From the NCBI GenBank assembly GCA_031316155.1, contig JALDRB010000015.1:1-64000 (forward strand): a stretch of DNA of 64,000 nucleotides, given 5' to 3'. The stretch comes from Candidatus Scalindua sp. GTDB lineage: Bacteria > Planctomycetota > Brocadiia > Brocadiales > Scalinduaceae. Position numbers and translations under genes: made by a program. Below the pieces are notes generated by a model that worked only from the letters and a program-made list of their open reading frames with translations, made no database searches and had not been told where the DNA came from. Numbering within the stretch: the first letter of the stretch is position 1; the number at the start of each line of letters is the position of its first letter. Below, in pieces: positions 52,791 through 61,403 of this stretch.

Positions 52791-54068
52791 ATGAAAAACA
52801 TACTACTAAAAAATGGTCATGTTGTAGATCCTCTGAATAATGTGGATTTTGTCTCCGACTTACTCATAATAGATGGAAGGATTAAATCGCTATCAAAAAA
52901 CGTAAAACCAGAATATGAAAATCTAGAAGTAGTCGATGTTTCAGGAAAGTTTGTTGTTCCCGGCCTCATTGATTGTCACGTTCATCTCAGGGAACCTGGA
53001 TATGAAGAGAAGGAGACTATAGAAACAGGTTCCCGGTCGGCTGCGATGGGTGGTTTTACCACGGTTGTGTGTGAGCCGAATACAAACCCGCCGATAGATA
53101 GTGTTGCGGCAGTCGAAGACCATGTGAGGAGGGTTGGAGAGAAAGGTTTGATAAATATTTATACCAAGGTGTGTATAACGAAAGGGTCAAAAGGAGAAGT
53201 CATTACAGATATGGAAAAGTTTGGTTGCTATAGGAGCGTTGTTGCATTCTCAGATGACGGCAACCCGGTTTTAAGGAAAGAGGTAATGGTACGGGCCTTG
53301 CACACCGCCGCGATGAGTAATAAACCTGTAAGCCCTCATTGTGAAGATTCAGGTTTTTATTCCGTAAAAGATGTTACGGAGGAAGAACTTGGATTTTCCC
53401 CGAGTAAAAAATTCTGGAATGAGGCTAATTTTGTAAAGCGGGATATAAATTGTGCCGGGTCTATCGGGTGCCATGTACATTTTTCTCACCTGAGTCTCAA
53501 AGAATCCATAGATTATATATCTGAGAAAAGGGAACAGGGTAATATTACTTGTGAGGCCACCCCACATCATCTATTGCTTGATGGTGATTATAGAGATATC
53601 AATGGTGAAATCCCCGTAGTAAATCCTCCGCTTCGTTCTCAAGTCGACGTTCAGTCGATTCAGAAGGGGTTAAGTGATGGGATAATAGATGTTATCGCAT
53701 CCGACCATGCTCCTCACTCTCTGCCTGACAAGAAGTCAGGTGCTCCCGGTATCATTGGTCTTGAAACAACATTAGGATTGGTACTTACTGAGTTGGTAAG
53801 ACCCGGTATAATCACCTTACGTGATGCTGTCTTGAAAATGTCAACTAACCCTGCGAAGATATTTAAAATATCAGGTGGAAGTCTATTGCCAGGAATGCCT
53901 GCAGATGTTACGGTTATCGATATGGAAAGAGAATGGGTTGTGGATATAAATAGTTTTGAATCAAAGTCAAGGAATTGCCCTTTTCAGGGATGGAAATTGA
54001 AAGGACAGGCTGTAATGACTATCGTTTCTGGTAATATAGTTATGAGAGAGGGTAAAATAGTTTTTTAA
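52791..54068 (+). CDS. pyrC: Dihydroorotase
   Basis: A 425-residue metal-dependent enzyme closing carbamoyl aspartate to dihydroorotate in pyrimidine synthesis. DCHVHLREPGYEEKETIETG near residue 58 carries the zinc-binding His pair and substrate Arg, CEATPHHLLL near 255 holds a further His pair and IASDHAPHS near 302 the catalytic Asp. It is of the long (type I) class. An upstream ATG at 52764 is possible, but ATG 52791 (MKNILLKNGHVVDP) matches the family start. pyrE lies 5 kb downstream. Confidence 0.94.
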   Translation: MKNILLKNGHVVDPLNNVDFVSDLLIIDGRIKSLSKNVKPEYENLEVVDVSGKFVVPGLIDCHVHLREPGYEEKETIETGSRSAAMGGFTTVVCEPNTNPPIDSVAAVEDHVRRVGEKGLINIYTKVCITKGSKGEVITDMEKFGCYRSVVAFSDDGNPVLRKEVMVRALHTAAMSNKPVSPHCEDSGFYSVKDVTEEELGFSPSKKFWNEANFVKRDINCAGSIGCHVHFSHLSLKESIDYISEKREQGNITCEATPHHLLLDGDYRDINGEIPVVNPPLRSQVDVQSIQKGLSDGIIDVIASDHAPHSLPDKKSGAPGIIGLETTLGLVLTELVRPGIITLRDAVLKMSTNPAKIFKISGGSLLPGMPADVTVIDMEREWVVDINSFESKSRNCPFQGWKLKGQAVMTIVSGNIVMREGKIVF

Positions 54069-54231
54069 AGTTCATTGCCTTCTTTGCTGTCAAACCAGGA
54101 TGTTTTTGTATAGGATGAGTGTCAGTTTATTACCTTTCCAGTAAGTGTTCGCAGGTTCAGAGTTCACTGTTCAGGGTTACTTTTTTGTTGACCTTACCTT
54201 TTTCATATGCAAGCTATGTCGGTAAATAATT

Positions 54232-54768
54232 GTGAATGTAATTATTGATGGTTATAACATGATATTTGGTGTTCCTGAGTTAGGAGCCAATATTGATAAA
54301 TGCGATACAGAGACACTACGTAATAAGCTGCTACTACTATTAGAGAGATATAAAGAAAAAAGAAGGCATGAGCTCATTGTAGTTTTTGATGGTAATGTTG
54401 GCGCCTCTTCTACAATGAGTGTATCAGGAATCGATGTTGTTTTTCCCAGAACAGGACTTGATGCCGACGAAGAAATAAAGAACCTGGTAAGCAGGAGCAG
54501 GAATCCGAGGCACATAATCGTAGTTACTGGTGATAGAAGCATAAGACAATTTGTCAGAAAATGTGGTAGCAAGGTTGTCGGGCCATTAGAGTTCTATAAA
54601 TCAGTTCAAATGAAAACTGATCGTTTTCCTGCAAGTGGAAGGGAAAGCAAGGGTAAAATACGGGATGGCAAAGAACCGGTGAGTAAAATCACGGGGCCAT
54701 CCAGGACCGAGTCACAATACTGGTTGAAAGTCTTTTCGGAACTAAAAGAAAAACCTACAGACGATTGA
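54232..54768 (+). CDS. NYN-domain (YacP-like) putative RNA-binding nuclease
   Basis: A 178-residue protein beginning at GTG 54232. MNVIIDGYNMIFGVPEL, VVFDGN near residue 50, GLDADEEIKNLVSRSR near 84 and VVTGDRSIRQFVRKCGSKVV near 102 match the NYN_YacP family, PIN-like proteins with conserved Asp residues proposed to act on RNA. The C-terminal 45 residues are charged and variable. Converges on leuS with the palindromic repeat between. Confidence 0.85.
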   Translation: MNVIIDGYNMIFGVPELGANIDKCDTETLRNKLLLLLERYKEKRRHELIVVFDGNVGASSTMSVSGIDVVFPRTGLDADEEIKNLVSRSRNPRHIIVVTGDRSIRQFVRKCGSKVVGPLEFYKSVQMKTDRFPASGRESKGKIRDGKEPVSKITGPSRTESQYWLKVFSELKEKPTDD

Positions 54769-54789
54769 AACATTCATTGAGAATTTATG

Positions 54790-54909
54790 AGGAATTTCAA
54801 TATTTCCTTATATTTTGCGCTGAAGGAGCAAGTTCAAAAGACCGTAAAAACTGCCATGGAAGGCAGTTTTAGCGATTTTGGAAAAGTTAGCCAGGATGGA
54901 CTAACTTGC
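54790..54909. terminator. Palindromic repeat between NYN gene and leuS, copy P1
   Basis: About 120 bases starting aggaatttcaatatttcc and ending ggatggactaacttgc, nearly the same as 60033-60153. The core hairpin AAAACTGCC (54847-54855) / GGCAGTTTT (54862-54870) is weaker than in the other copy. It includes the leuS stop codon at 54901-54903. Likely a two-way terminator for the convergent genes. Confidence 0.75.
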
Positions 54910-57432
54910 GACAATGTTCACAATTTTCTTAGGAACCACTATTATTTTTATTACCTTCCTGCCAGTGAGAAATTCCCTTACCCGTTCATCTTCCATTACA
55001 CGCGTTTTCAGTTCTTCTTCTTCTGTTTCAGACGCTACGGTTACTCTGCTTCGAACCTTGCCGTTTATCTGAATGGCCATCTCAATCTGCTCGGCTTCAA
55101 GAACGTCCTTATTGTAAGTTGGCCACGGTTCAGAGAATATACTTGGTTTGTTACCACAAATGACCCACAGTTCTTCACAGATATGTGGCACAATAGGTGC
55201 GAGGATCTTTACTATTGTTTCAAGCGAATGTCTCAACACATTTAAATCGTTAAGTTCCTTTTCATTCCTGAATTTTTCTTCTCCCAACCTGTCTCTGAAA
55301 TTTACTACCAGAGTAAGAAGTTCCATTATTGAGGACACTGCAGTGTTAAAATGCCAGGATTCTTCAATATCCTCGGTAACTTTCTTAATCGTTAGGTTAG
55401 TCTGTCTATAAAGCTCTTTGGTTCCATTTGAGAATAAGTTTTGTTGTATCTCTCTCCTGGAGGTATTCCTGAAATCATCCTGTAAAACTACAACGTTTTT
55501 CCACAGTTTCTTTAAGAAACGAAATGCACCGATAATGCCTCTATCATTCCACTCAGCATCTCTTTGCGGAGGAGCCATAAACAATGTATACAATCGTTGG
55601 GTATCGGTACCATATTTTTCGATTATAAAGTCAGGATTTACAACATTCCCCTTTGACTTAGACATTTTCGCTCCATCCTTAATGATCATGCCCTGAGTGA
55701 AAAGATTTTTAAAAGGTTCCTGGAAATTTATAAAACCAAGATCGGATAAGACCTTGGTTATGAAGCGCGAATAGAGAAGATGTAATATTGCATGCTCAAT
55801 ACCGCCAATATACTGATCAACCGGCAGCCATTTGTTAACTTCTTCTGAATCAAATGGCTGATTATCATCTTTCGGTGATAGATAACGTAAATAATACCAG
55901 CTGGAATCAACGAAGGTATCCATAGTGTCTGTTTCCCGTCTTGCCTCGCCTTTACATACTGGGCATGTTGTTTGAACAAATTCATCCACATCGGCGAGCG
56001 GATTTTTCCCCTGTGGTTTAAATTCAACATTCTCAGGTAAAAGTACGGGAAGCTCATTTTCTGGTACAGGAACGATACCACAGTTTCCGCAGTAGACTAT
56101 TGGAATCGGTGCGCCCCAATATCTTTGTCTTGAGATTAACCAATCTCTTAAACGGTAATTTACACAACCTTTACCGATATCTTTCTCTTCCAGGAATTTA
56201 ATTATTTTGGGTATAGATTCCCTATTATGCATTCCATTAAACTGGGCAGAATTAACCTGCATTCCGTTTCCCACGTATGCCTCATCCATTTCTTCACTAG
56301 GTTGTACCTTGTTTTCCTCGAGAGATTGTATGACTCTTGTTACGGGTAAGGCATATTTTTTTGCGAATTCAAAATCTCTTTGGTCGTGAGCCGGCACACC
56401 CATAACGGCTCCGGTTCCGTATTCCATTAATGCGTAATTTGAAACCCACAAAGGGACTCTATTACCGTTAACGGGGTTGATCACGTATCTTCCAGTGAAA
56501 ACCCCTTCCTTCTCACTCCCTTCCGCTGTTCTTTCTAAAAAACTCTGATTTTTAATCCTGGTTGCAAACTGTAAAACAGGTTCTTCGTTATCAGAACCTC
56601 TCGTTAATTTGCTGATTATAGGATGTTCTGGTGCCAGTGACATAAATGTGACCCCAAAAATGGTATCAGGCCTTGTTGTAAAGCAGGAAAGGATTTCATC
56701 GCTATTCTCTAATCTAAAATCAATACTTGCACCTTCACTACGGCCGATCCAATTTGTCTGCATCGTCTTGACTTTTTCGGGCCATTCGTCTAATGTTTCA
56801 AGATCATCGAGCAATCTCTGAGCATAGTTGCTAATCCTGAAGAACCATTGTTCAAGATCTTTTTGGGTAACCATGGTATCGCATCTCTCACAAAGTCCTT
56901 CAACAACCTGTTCATTCGCAAGCACTGTGGCACACGAAGGACACCAGTTTACGGCTGCTTGCTTTTTATAAGCCAGATTATGTTCAAAGAGTTTCAGAAA
57001 TATCCATTGTGTCCATTTATAATAATCAGGATTGCAAGAGGCTACTTCCCTGTCCCAATCATACCCGACACCCCATCTTTCAAGCTGTGATTTCATTTTC
57101 TTAATATTGTCCTTGGTGTGAATAGCAGGGTGGATATGTTTCACAATAGCAGCATTCTCAGCCGGAAGACCAAAGGCGTCCCAGCCGATTGGTGATAAGA
57201 CTCTGTAACCTTTCATAATCTTGTAACGTGTTACAACATCGCCAATGATATAGTTTCTTCCATGTCCCACATGCAGCGTACCGGAAGGATAGGGAAACAT
57301 CACAAGGCAGTAGAACTTTTCCTTTTCTTGAGACTGTTTGTTATCTTTATCTACTTTAAACAGTCCGCATTCCCGCCAGTAATCCTGCCATTTTTTTTCT
57401 ATTTCATTGAAGTTATATTCGTTATAGCCCAT
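54901..57432 (-). CDS. leuS: Leucyl-tRNA synthetase
   Basis: An 843-residue class I synthetase charging tRNA-Leu. PYPSGTLHVGHGRNY near residue 49 holds the HIGH-type motif (HVGH) and DGAKMSKSKGNVVNP near 605 the KMSKS loop. The editing domain is represented by FTTRPDTIFGVTF and GVPAHDQRDFEFAKKY. Length is normal. The last two residues, Ala-Ser, and the stop are encoded by repeat P1, as for murQ. No terminator is visible between the upstream minus-strand terminator at 57578 and this gene, so it has its own promoter. Confidence 0.97.
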   Translation of the reverse strand: MGYNEYNFNEIEKKWQDYWRECGLFKVDKDNKQSQEKEKFYCLVMFPYPSGTLHVGHGRNYIIGDVVTRYKIMKGYRVLSPIGWDAFGLPAENAAIVKHIHPAIHTKDNIKKMKSQLERWGVGYDWDREVASCNPDYYKWTQWIFLKLFEHNLAYKKQAAVNWCPSCATVLANEQVVEGLCERCDTMVTQKDLEQWFFRISNYAQRLLDDLETLDEWPEKVKTMQTNWIGRSEGASIDFRLENSDEILSCFTTRPDTIFGVTFMSLAPEHPIISKLTRGSDNEEPVLQFATRIKNQSFLERTAEGSEKEGVFTGRYVINPVNGNRVPLWVSNYALMEYGTGAVMGVPAHDQRDFEFAKKYALPVTRVIQSLEENKVQPSEEMDEAYVGNGMQVNSAQFNGMHNRESIPKIIKFLEEKDIGKGCVNYRLRDWLISRQRYWGAPIPIVYCGNCGIVPVPENELPVLLPENVEFKPQGKNPLADVDEFVQTTCPVCKGEARRETDTMDTFVDSSWYYLRYLSPKDDNQPFDSEEVNKWLPVDQYIGGIEHAILHLLYSRFITKVLSDLGFINFQEPFKNLFTQGMIIKDGAKMSKSKGNVVNPDFIIEKYGTDTQRLYTLFMAPPQRDAEWNDRGIIGAFRFLKKLWKNVVVLQDDFRNTSRREIQQNLFSNGTKELYRQTNLTIKKVTEDIEESWHFNTAVSSIMELLTLVVNFRDRLGEEKFRNEKELNDLNVLRHSLETIVKILAPIVPHICEELWVICGNKPSIFSEPWPTYNKDVLEAEQIEMAIQINGKVRSRVTVASETEEEELKTRVMEDERVREFLTGRKVIKIIVVPKKIVNIVAS

Positions 57433-57577
57433 TTCGATAATAGGGAAAATTCCGGGTAAGCAATGTAAACAGGGGGGATTATATCAACAGGTGCAGTGTG
57501 TTTCAAACAAAAAGGTATTATCCGTACAAACAAACACCGTCGATTTTTTTACAGGGAGATTTTATGTATTATGGTAT

Positions 57578-57620
57578 AAAAAAATCCCTGAGAATTGTTT
57601 GACTCCTCAGGGATTTTTTT
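57578..57620 (-). terminator. Strong hairpin terminator after the hemerythrin/iron-sulphur operon
   Basis: A perfect 15-bp inverted repeat, AAAAAAATCCCTGAG (57578-57592) and its inverse (57606-57620), loop of 13 bases. Read on the minus strand it ends in a T-run, placed 23 bases after the stop of the 57643-58107 gene. The symmetry would also allow termination from the other side. Confidence 0.88.
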
Positions 57621-57642
57621 AGATGTGCACAGAGGTGAAGTC

Positions 57643-58107
57643 CTAAATCCATTCTTCGGATAAGATATCACCTTCCAGACCTACAACGACCTGTTTGATA
57701 GGTATTTTGCGGGTAGCCTTGTCTGCACCCGCTTTGGCAACCTGAACCAGCCCGGAACAGCATGGCACCTGCATGATCTGAACCGTTAAGGTGTTGATCT
57801 TTGAGTCATCAATGAGGGATTTTATCTTTTCTACATACACTTCCTGATCTGAATCGAGCTTGGGACACCCGATTGCTATACTTTTCCCTTTAAGGTAGTC
57901 TTTGTGGAAATCTGCCAAGGCAAAAGGCACGCAATCTGCTACCAGTAAAATATCCTTCTCTTGGAAATATGGCGCTTGTGGAGAAACGAGATGGAGCTGT
58001 ATTGGCCATTGTCTTAATTGGGACTGGCGTTGGCCTGTTTCTGTATCTCCTTGATCAGTTTTCTCACTAAAATCCATTGTTCTTGATCCTGGGCAACAAT
58101 CACTCAT
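57643..58107 (-). CDS. Iron-sulphur-type protein: ferredoxin-associated domain without the ferredoxin part
   Basis: A 154-residue protein. CCPGSRTMDF at the start, QLRQWPIQLHLVSPQAPYFQ near 30, VADCVPFALADFHKDYLKGK near 56, IGCPKLD near 78 and VPCCSGL near 113 match the C-terminal half of larger 4Fe-4S ferredoxin proteins, in which a two-cluster ferredoxin domain precedes the CPGS motif. Here only the second half is encoded, keeping the Cys motifs. It overlaps the upstream hemerythrin gene by 4 bases (ATGA), so the two are made together. Redox role is inferred. Confidence 0.75.
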   Translation of the reverse strand: MSDCCPGSRTMDFSEKTDQGDTETGQRQSQLRQWPIQLHLVSPQAPYFQEKDILLVADCVPFALADFHKDYLKGKSIAIGCPKLDSDQEVYVEKIKSLIDDSKINTLTVQIMQVPCCSGLVQVAKAGADKATRKIPIKQVVVGLEGDILSEEWI

Positions 58108-58904
58108 TTTGAAACCTCCTTTAAAAATTTTCTTTCTAAATCAATGATAAATTTCTCATATCTCCTCGGTAGTTCTTCTCCTACTGAGGCATCAGCCGCA
58201 CTACACTTCTGAAACAGTTCACCGACTTGTGTGTCGGTTAATTGACGATCTATCCAGGGATATAAAATTTCATCCTCTTTTTTAATATGCTGTGTAAGCA
58301 ACTCTCTGTATCCAAGTAGATGTTCCTTAATCTGAGCTTTGTTTCCACTTTCTGTACCCTCAACAACTTGTCTGATATGGTTTCTTCCTGTCTCATGATC
58401 CTTGTACATAACTTGTATGATTTCCCCTTGTTCATCAACATACTTGAAAAGAATATCTTCTTCCTTCATATGGTGAAACTTATCGGCATAACCCCTTATA
58501 AAGTCAACACAGCCCATAATGAGATCTTTGTCCACCTCTGCGCTGGTTTCAACATAGTCCGTAATAGAGGGAATCATAGCCAAAAGTCTCTTGATTAATA
58601 CGTGCTCCTCTACAAGGTTTTTTACCGCTGGTGAGTAGTTGATTTTTTTCTGGGTTGGTTTCCTGGTCATGTCCACTTTGGGTTCAGGAATATCGCGGTC
58701 GGGATATATCGCCTTTTCTATCCGATACATCAGAGTGGCTTCTGTTTGCGGGTCAAGATTGTGGATTCCAACAACTTCACTAAGGAAGCAGCTTCCCACA
58801 GAACAGGGTACACAGCCAATACCGTATTCATCCAGGATACGACCAACTTCAGGGTATTTATCTATCGTTTCCTTGATTTCTCTAGATCGTATATTATCAT
58901 CCAA
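58104..58904 (-). CDS. Hemerythrin with N-terminal cysteine-containing redox domain
   Basis: A 266-residue protein. Residues 1-75 resemble the DUF1858/hybrid-cluster-protein-associated domain, with CVPCSVGSC near residue 31. Residues 95-250 are a hemerythrin-type four-helix bundle with the full set of His ligands: VEEHVLIKRL, FHHMKEEDILF, YKDHETGRNHIRQV and LTQHIKKEDEILYPW. TTG 58904 is chosen as start because AAGGAGAGG lies 4 bases upstream (58909-58917). Such proteins bind oxygen or NO and act in iron-sulphur repair or detoxification. Cotranscribed with the next gene. Confidence 0.8.
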   Translation of the reverse strand: MDDNIRSREIKETIDKYPEVGRILDEYGIGCVPCSVGSCFLSEVVGIHNLDPQTEATLMYRIEKAIYPDRDIPEPKVDMTRKPTQKKINYSPAVKNLVEEHVLIKRLLAMIPSITDYVETSAEVDKDLIMGCVDFIRGYADKFHHMKEEDILFKYVDEQGEIIQVMYKDHETGRNHIRQVVEGTESGNKAQIKEHLLGYRELLTQHIKKEDEILYPWIDRQLTDTQVGELFQKCSAADASVGEELPRRYEKFIIDLERKFLKEVSK

Positions 58905-59098
58905 TATACCTCTCCTTATACATATTTTAAATGATGTGCGTAATTAAACCTGAATTATAGCTGGATATCATATAAATTGTCAAGAGTTGATTGGTTTTTT
59001 AAGAAAAAAATTGGAATAGATAACCTATAATGCCTATAATGAGTAAAATTATATTATGAAGAAAATATCCGGTTCTGTACAAGAGTTAAAGGATAACT

Positions 59099-59743
59099 AT
59101 GAAGAATGAAGAGATAGCAAAGGTATTGCTCAATAAAAAGGCAATCATCTTAAATGCTAAGGATCCATTTACGTTTGTTTCAGGCTTGAGAAGCCCGATA
59201 TATTGTGATAATAGACGGATGATTGCTTATCCCAGAGAGAGAGCACAAATTGTTGATGCCTTCATCAATGAATTGAAGCGGTTTGATTTTGATATTGTTG
59301 CAGGGACTTCAACCGCAGGGATACCATGGGCTTCCTGGATAAGTGATCAGTTATATAAACCGCTGGCTTATATAAGGGGTTCAAAAAAGGGTCATGGCGC
59401 CCGTAATCAAATTGAAGGGGCAAACGCAGAGGGGAGAGGTGTTATTATCATAGAAGATCTTATCAGTACAGGAAACAGCAGTCTTTGTGCAGTCGAAGCA
59501 GTACGTGAGGCGGGGGGTCGATGTGCAGGTGTCGTGGCAATATTCACTTATGATTTTGAAGGGGCAATTAAGAAATTCAAGGAGGCGAGTTGTGAATTTC
59601 TTGCAATTACCAATTTTTCCACGCTGGTAAATGTCGCAAAAGAAAACGGAACCTTGAATGATAATGAATTGGCTATTGTACAAGAATGGAATAAAGATCC
59701 GCAAGGTTGGGGACAAAAGCATGGATTTCCCGATGCAGACTGA
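59099..59743 (+). CDS. pyrE: Orotate phosphoribosyltransferase
   Basis: A 214-residue enzyme joining orotate and PRPP in pyrimidine synthesis. FVSGLRSPIYCDNRRMIAYP near residue 22 and the PRPP-binding VIIIEDLISTGNSSL near 117 are intact, as are the lysine loop (GSKKGHG) and ITNFSTLVNVAKENG. Divergent from the hemerythrin operon, with a 194-base gap holding both promoters. Followed by repeat R6 and palindrome P2. Confidence 0.93.
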   Translation: MKNEEIAKVLLNKKAIILNAKDPFTFVSGLRSPIYCDNRRMIAYPRERAQIVDAFINELKRFDFDIVAGTSTAGIPWASWISDQLYKPLAYIRGSKKGHGARNQIEGANAEGRGVIIIEDLISTGNSSLCAVEAVREAGGRCAGVVAIFTYDFEGAIKKFKEASCEFLAITNFSTLVNVAKENGTLNDNELAIVQEWNKDPQGWGQKHGFPDAD

Positions 59744-59899
59744 AGAATATACCATATGATAGTTAGAATAAAACCAATCTGTCAATCTGCAGGTGATATT
59801 TTCTTTCCTGAAGGAGTTTTTCAGCTGTCTGAAGAATTGCTGTAGAGAAAGCCGCTTTCAGCGAGTTGTAAACAATGCCACTACAAGAGTTTAAGTAGT

Positions 59900-59990
59900 T
59901 ATGCTCGTCTCGTAATGGTTTTCGGACCTGCCTGTGCGTATGGGACGCACGCAGACAGGTAAAACCGAAAACCAAATCGGTTTTAGTATA
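59900..59990 (-). repeat. TATACTAAAACC repeat family, copy R6 (91 bp, reverse)
   Basis: Begins TATGCTCGTCTCGTAATGG and ends CCAAATCGGTTTTAGTATA, with the cctgcctgtgcg..cgcacgcagacagg palindrome but no ctcgctcaattttatctcgg block. It is nearly the reverse of R5. Lies between pyrE and palindrome P2. Confidence 0.87.
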
Positions 59991-60032
59991 GCGGCGACAT
60001 GTTGGTAACTTTGACGCTCTAAGTTCATGTAT

Positions 60033-60153
60033 AGGAATTTGAATATTTCCTTATTTTTTGCGCTGAAAGCGCAAGTTCAAAAGACCGTAAAAACTGCCAT
60101 GGACGGCAGTTTTTACGGTCTTTTGAAAAGTTAGCCAGGATGGTCTAACTTGC
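60033..60153. terminator. Palindromic repeat between pyrE and murQ, copy P2
   Basis: Contains a perfect 20-bp inverted repeat: AAAAGACCGTAAAAACTGCC (60079-60098) and its inverse (60105-60124), loop of 6 bases, flanked by A- and T-runs. This is a textbook two-way terminator for convergent pyrE and murQ. The element starts aggaatttgaatatttcc and ends ggatggtctaacttgc, which contains the murQ stop (60145-60147). Copy P1 is at 54790-54909. Confidence 0.85.
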
Positions 60154-61041
60154 TAAGGCTTTTCTCACAAAACCACCGCACTCCTCCAGCCTTTTTTCCG
60201 CATCTTTATAGCCAACTTGCAGTTTATTCATGACGATAGCAATTTTAACGTTGTTTTCCGCTTTCTTTAAAAGATCACGTGCGTAATCTCTATCTAGTTT
60301 TGTAACTGCCATGATGATCCGTTCTGCGCGGTCTCTCAGTTTTTCATTTTTCACCTGTAAATCAACCATGAAATTTTCATACACCTTTCCCCTCTTGATC
60401 ATTGCTGCTGTAGTAAGCGTATTGAGGATAAGCTTTGTTGCAGTACCCGCCTTCATGCGTGTCGAACCCGTGATTATCTCCGGACCTGTTATTGGTCTGA
60501 TGATAATGTCAACGGCTTCGGCAGGGTCCGTGTCCGGATTGCAGCACAAAAAGATGGTAACAGCGCCAAGACTTCTTGCTTTGACCAGCGCACCATGAAC
60601 AAATGGGGTAGTTCCACCTGTGGCGATACCAACAACGGTATCAAGAGCGGTTACTCCATTATCTCTGATTGCCAATTCTCCTCCATCATAGCTATCTTCG
60701 GCGCCTTCTATTGATCTGGTCAGAGCCTCTTTTCCTCCTGCAATTATACCTCTTATCAGCTCCGGGTCGGTACCAAAGGTGGGAGGGCATTCAGAGGCGT
60801 CCAGGACACCCAATCTTCCACTTGTGCCGGCGCCTACATAAAATAAACGGCCTCCCTTGTTAAATGATTTAACAATCAAGTCCACGGCTTTGGTAATGTT
60901 TATATGTTCTTTGTCTACTGCGGTGATTACGTTTGCATCCTCTCTGTTGATGATAGTTACTATTTCAGATATCGATTTTGTGTCAATTTGAAGGCTGTTT
61001 GTGTTTCTCTGTTCGGTGATGAGTTTTGAACGATCTTTCAT
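60145..61041 (-). CDS. murQ: N-acetylmuramic acid 6-phosphate etherase
   Basis: A 298-residue SIS-domain enzyme that splits MurNAc-6-phosphate into GlcNAc-6-phosphate and lactate during cell-wall recycling. FYVGAGTSGRLGVLDASECP near residue 70 and the SIEGAEDS segment near 111 (catalytic Glu) are the MurQ signatures; GIATGGTTPFVHGAL and STRMKAGTATKLILN follow. ATG 61041 is used, although TTG 61053 opens the frame. Presence of MurQ indicates a recycled peptidoglycan. Ala-Ser-stop at the end is encoded by repeat P2. Confidence 0.94.
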   Translation of the reverse strand: MKDRSKLITEQRNTNSLQIDTKSISEIVTIINREDANVITAVDKEHINITKAVDLIVKSFNKGGRLFYVGAGTSGRLGVLDASECPPTFGTDPELIRGIIAGGKEALTRSIEGAEDSYDGGELAIRDNGVTALDTVVGIATGGTTPFVHGALVKARSLGAVTIFLCCNPDTDPAEAVDIIIRPITGPEIITGSTRMKAGTATKLILNTLTTAAMIKRGKVYENFMVDLQVKNEKLRDRAERIIMAVTKLDRDYARDLLKKAENNVKIAIVMNKLQVGYKDAEKRLEECGGFVRKALAS

Positions 61042-61272
61042 GTGTATTAACAAGAGGAATATGAAGATCTGGCTAAATTATTCACGTTGTAATCGAATGG
61101 ATCTCTCAAAAAAATCCTTTTTAAGGTATGCATTAATGAAATTACATAGCATGAAAAGTTTTTATTGTCAAAGGCTTTATTTGGCGGTAAAAAATGATTT
61201 GCCGGTAAAAAACTGATTTATTGATAATGATTATTTTGATAATATAAAAATAATCATTGATTGTTTAGGTGT

Positions 61273-61385
61273 TATACTCATCTCATAATGATTTTCGGAT
61301 AAAATCCGAGATAAAATTGAGCGAGTATAACTGCAACCAAGATTTGGTTTCCAGTAAAACCGAAAACCAAATCGGTTTTAGTATA
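61273..61385 (-). repeat. TATACTAAAACC repeat family, copy R7 (113 bp, reverse)
   Basis: Begins TATACTCATCTCATAATGA and ends CCAAATCGGTTTTAGTATA, with the ataaaattgagcgagtataactgcaacc block and no acgcacagacagg palindrome. It ends 18 bases before the uvrC ATG and so occupies the uvrC leader or promoter region. Confidence 0.9.
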
Positions 61386-61403
61386 GTCTGAAAGTTGTTT
61401 AAA

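Noticed and set aside
54787-55245. A 152-codon plus-strand frame over the end of leuS
   Set aside because: It is the mirror of the leuS C-terminus plus repeat P1; leuS on the minus strand explains the coding signal.
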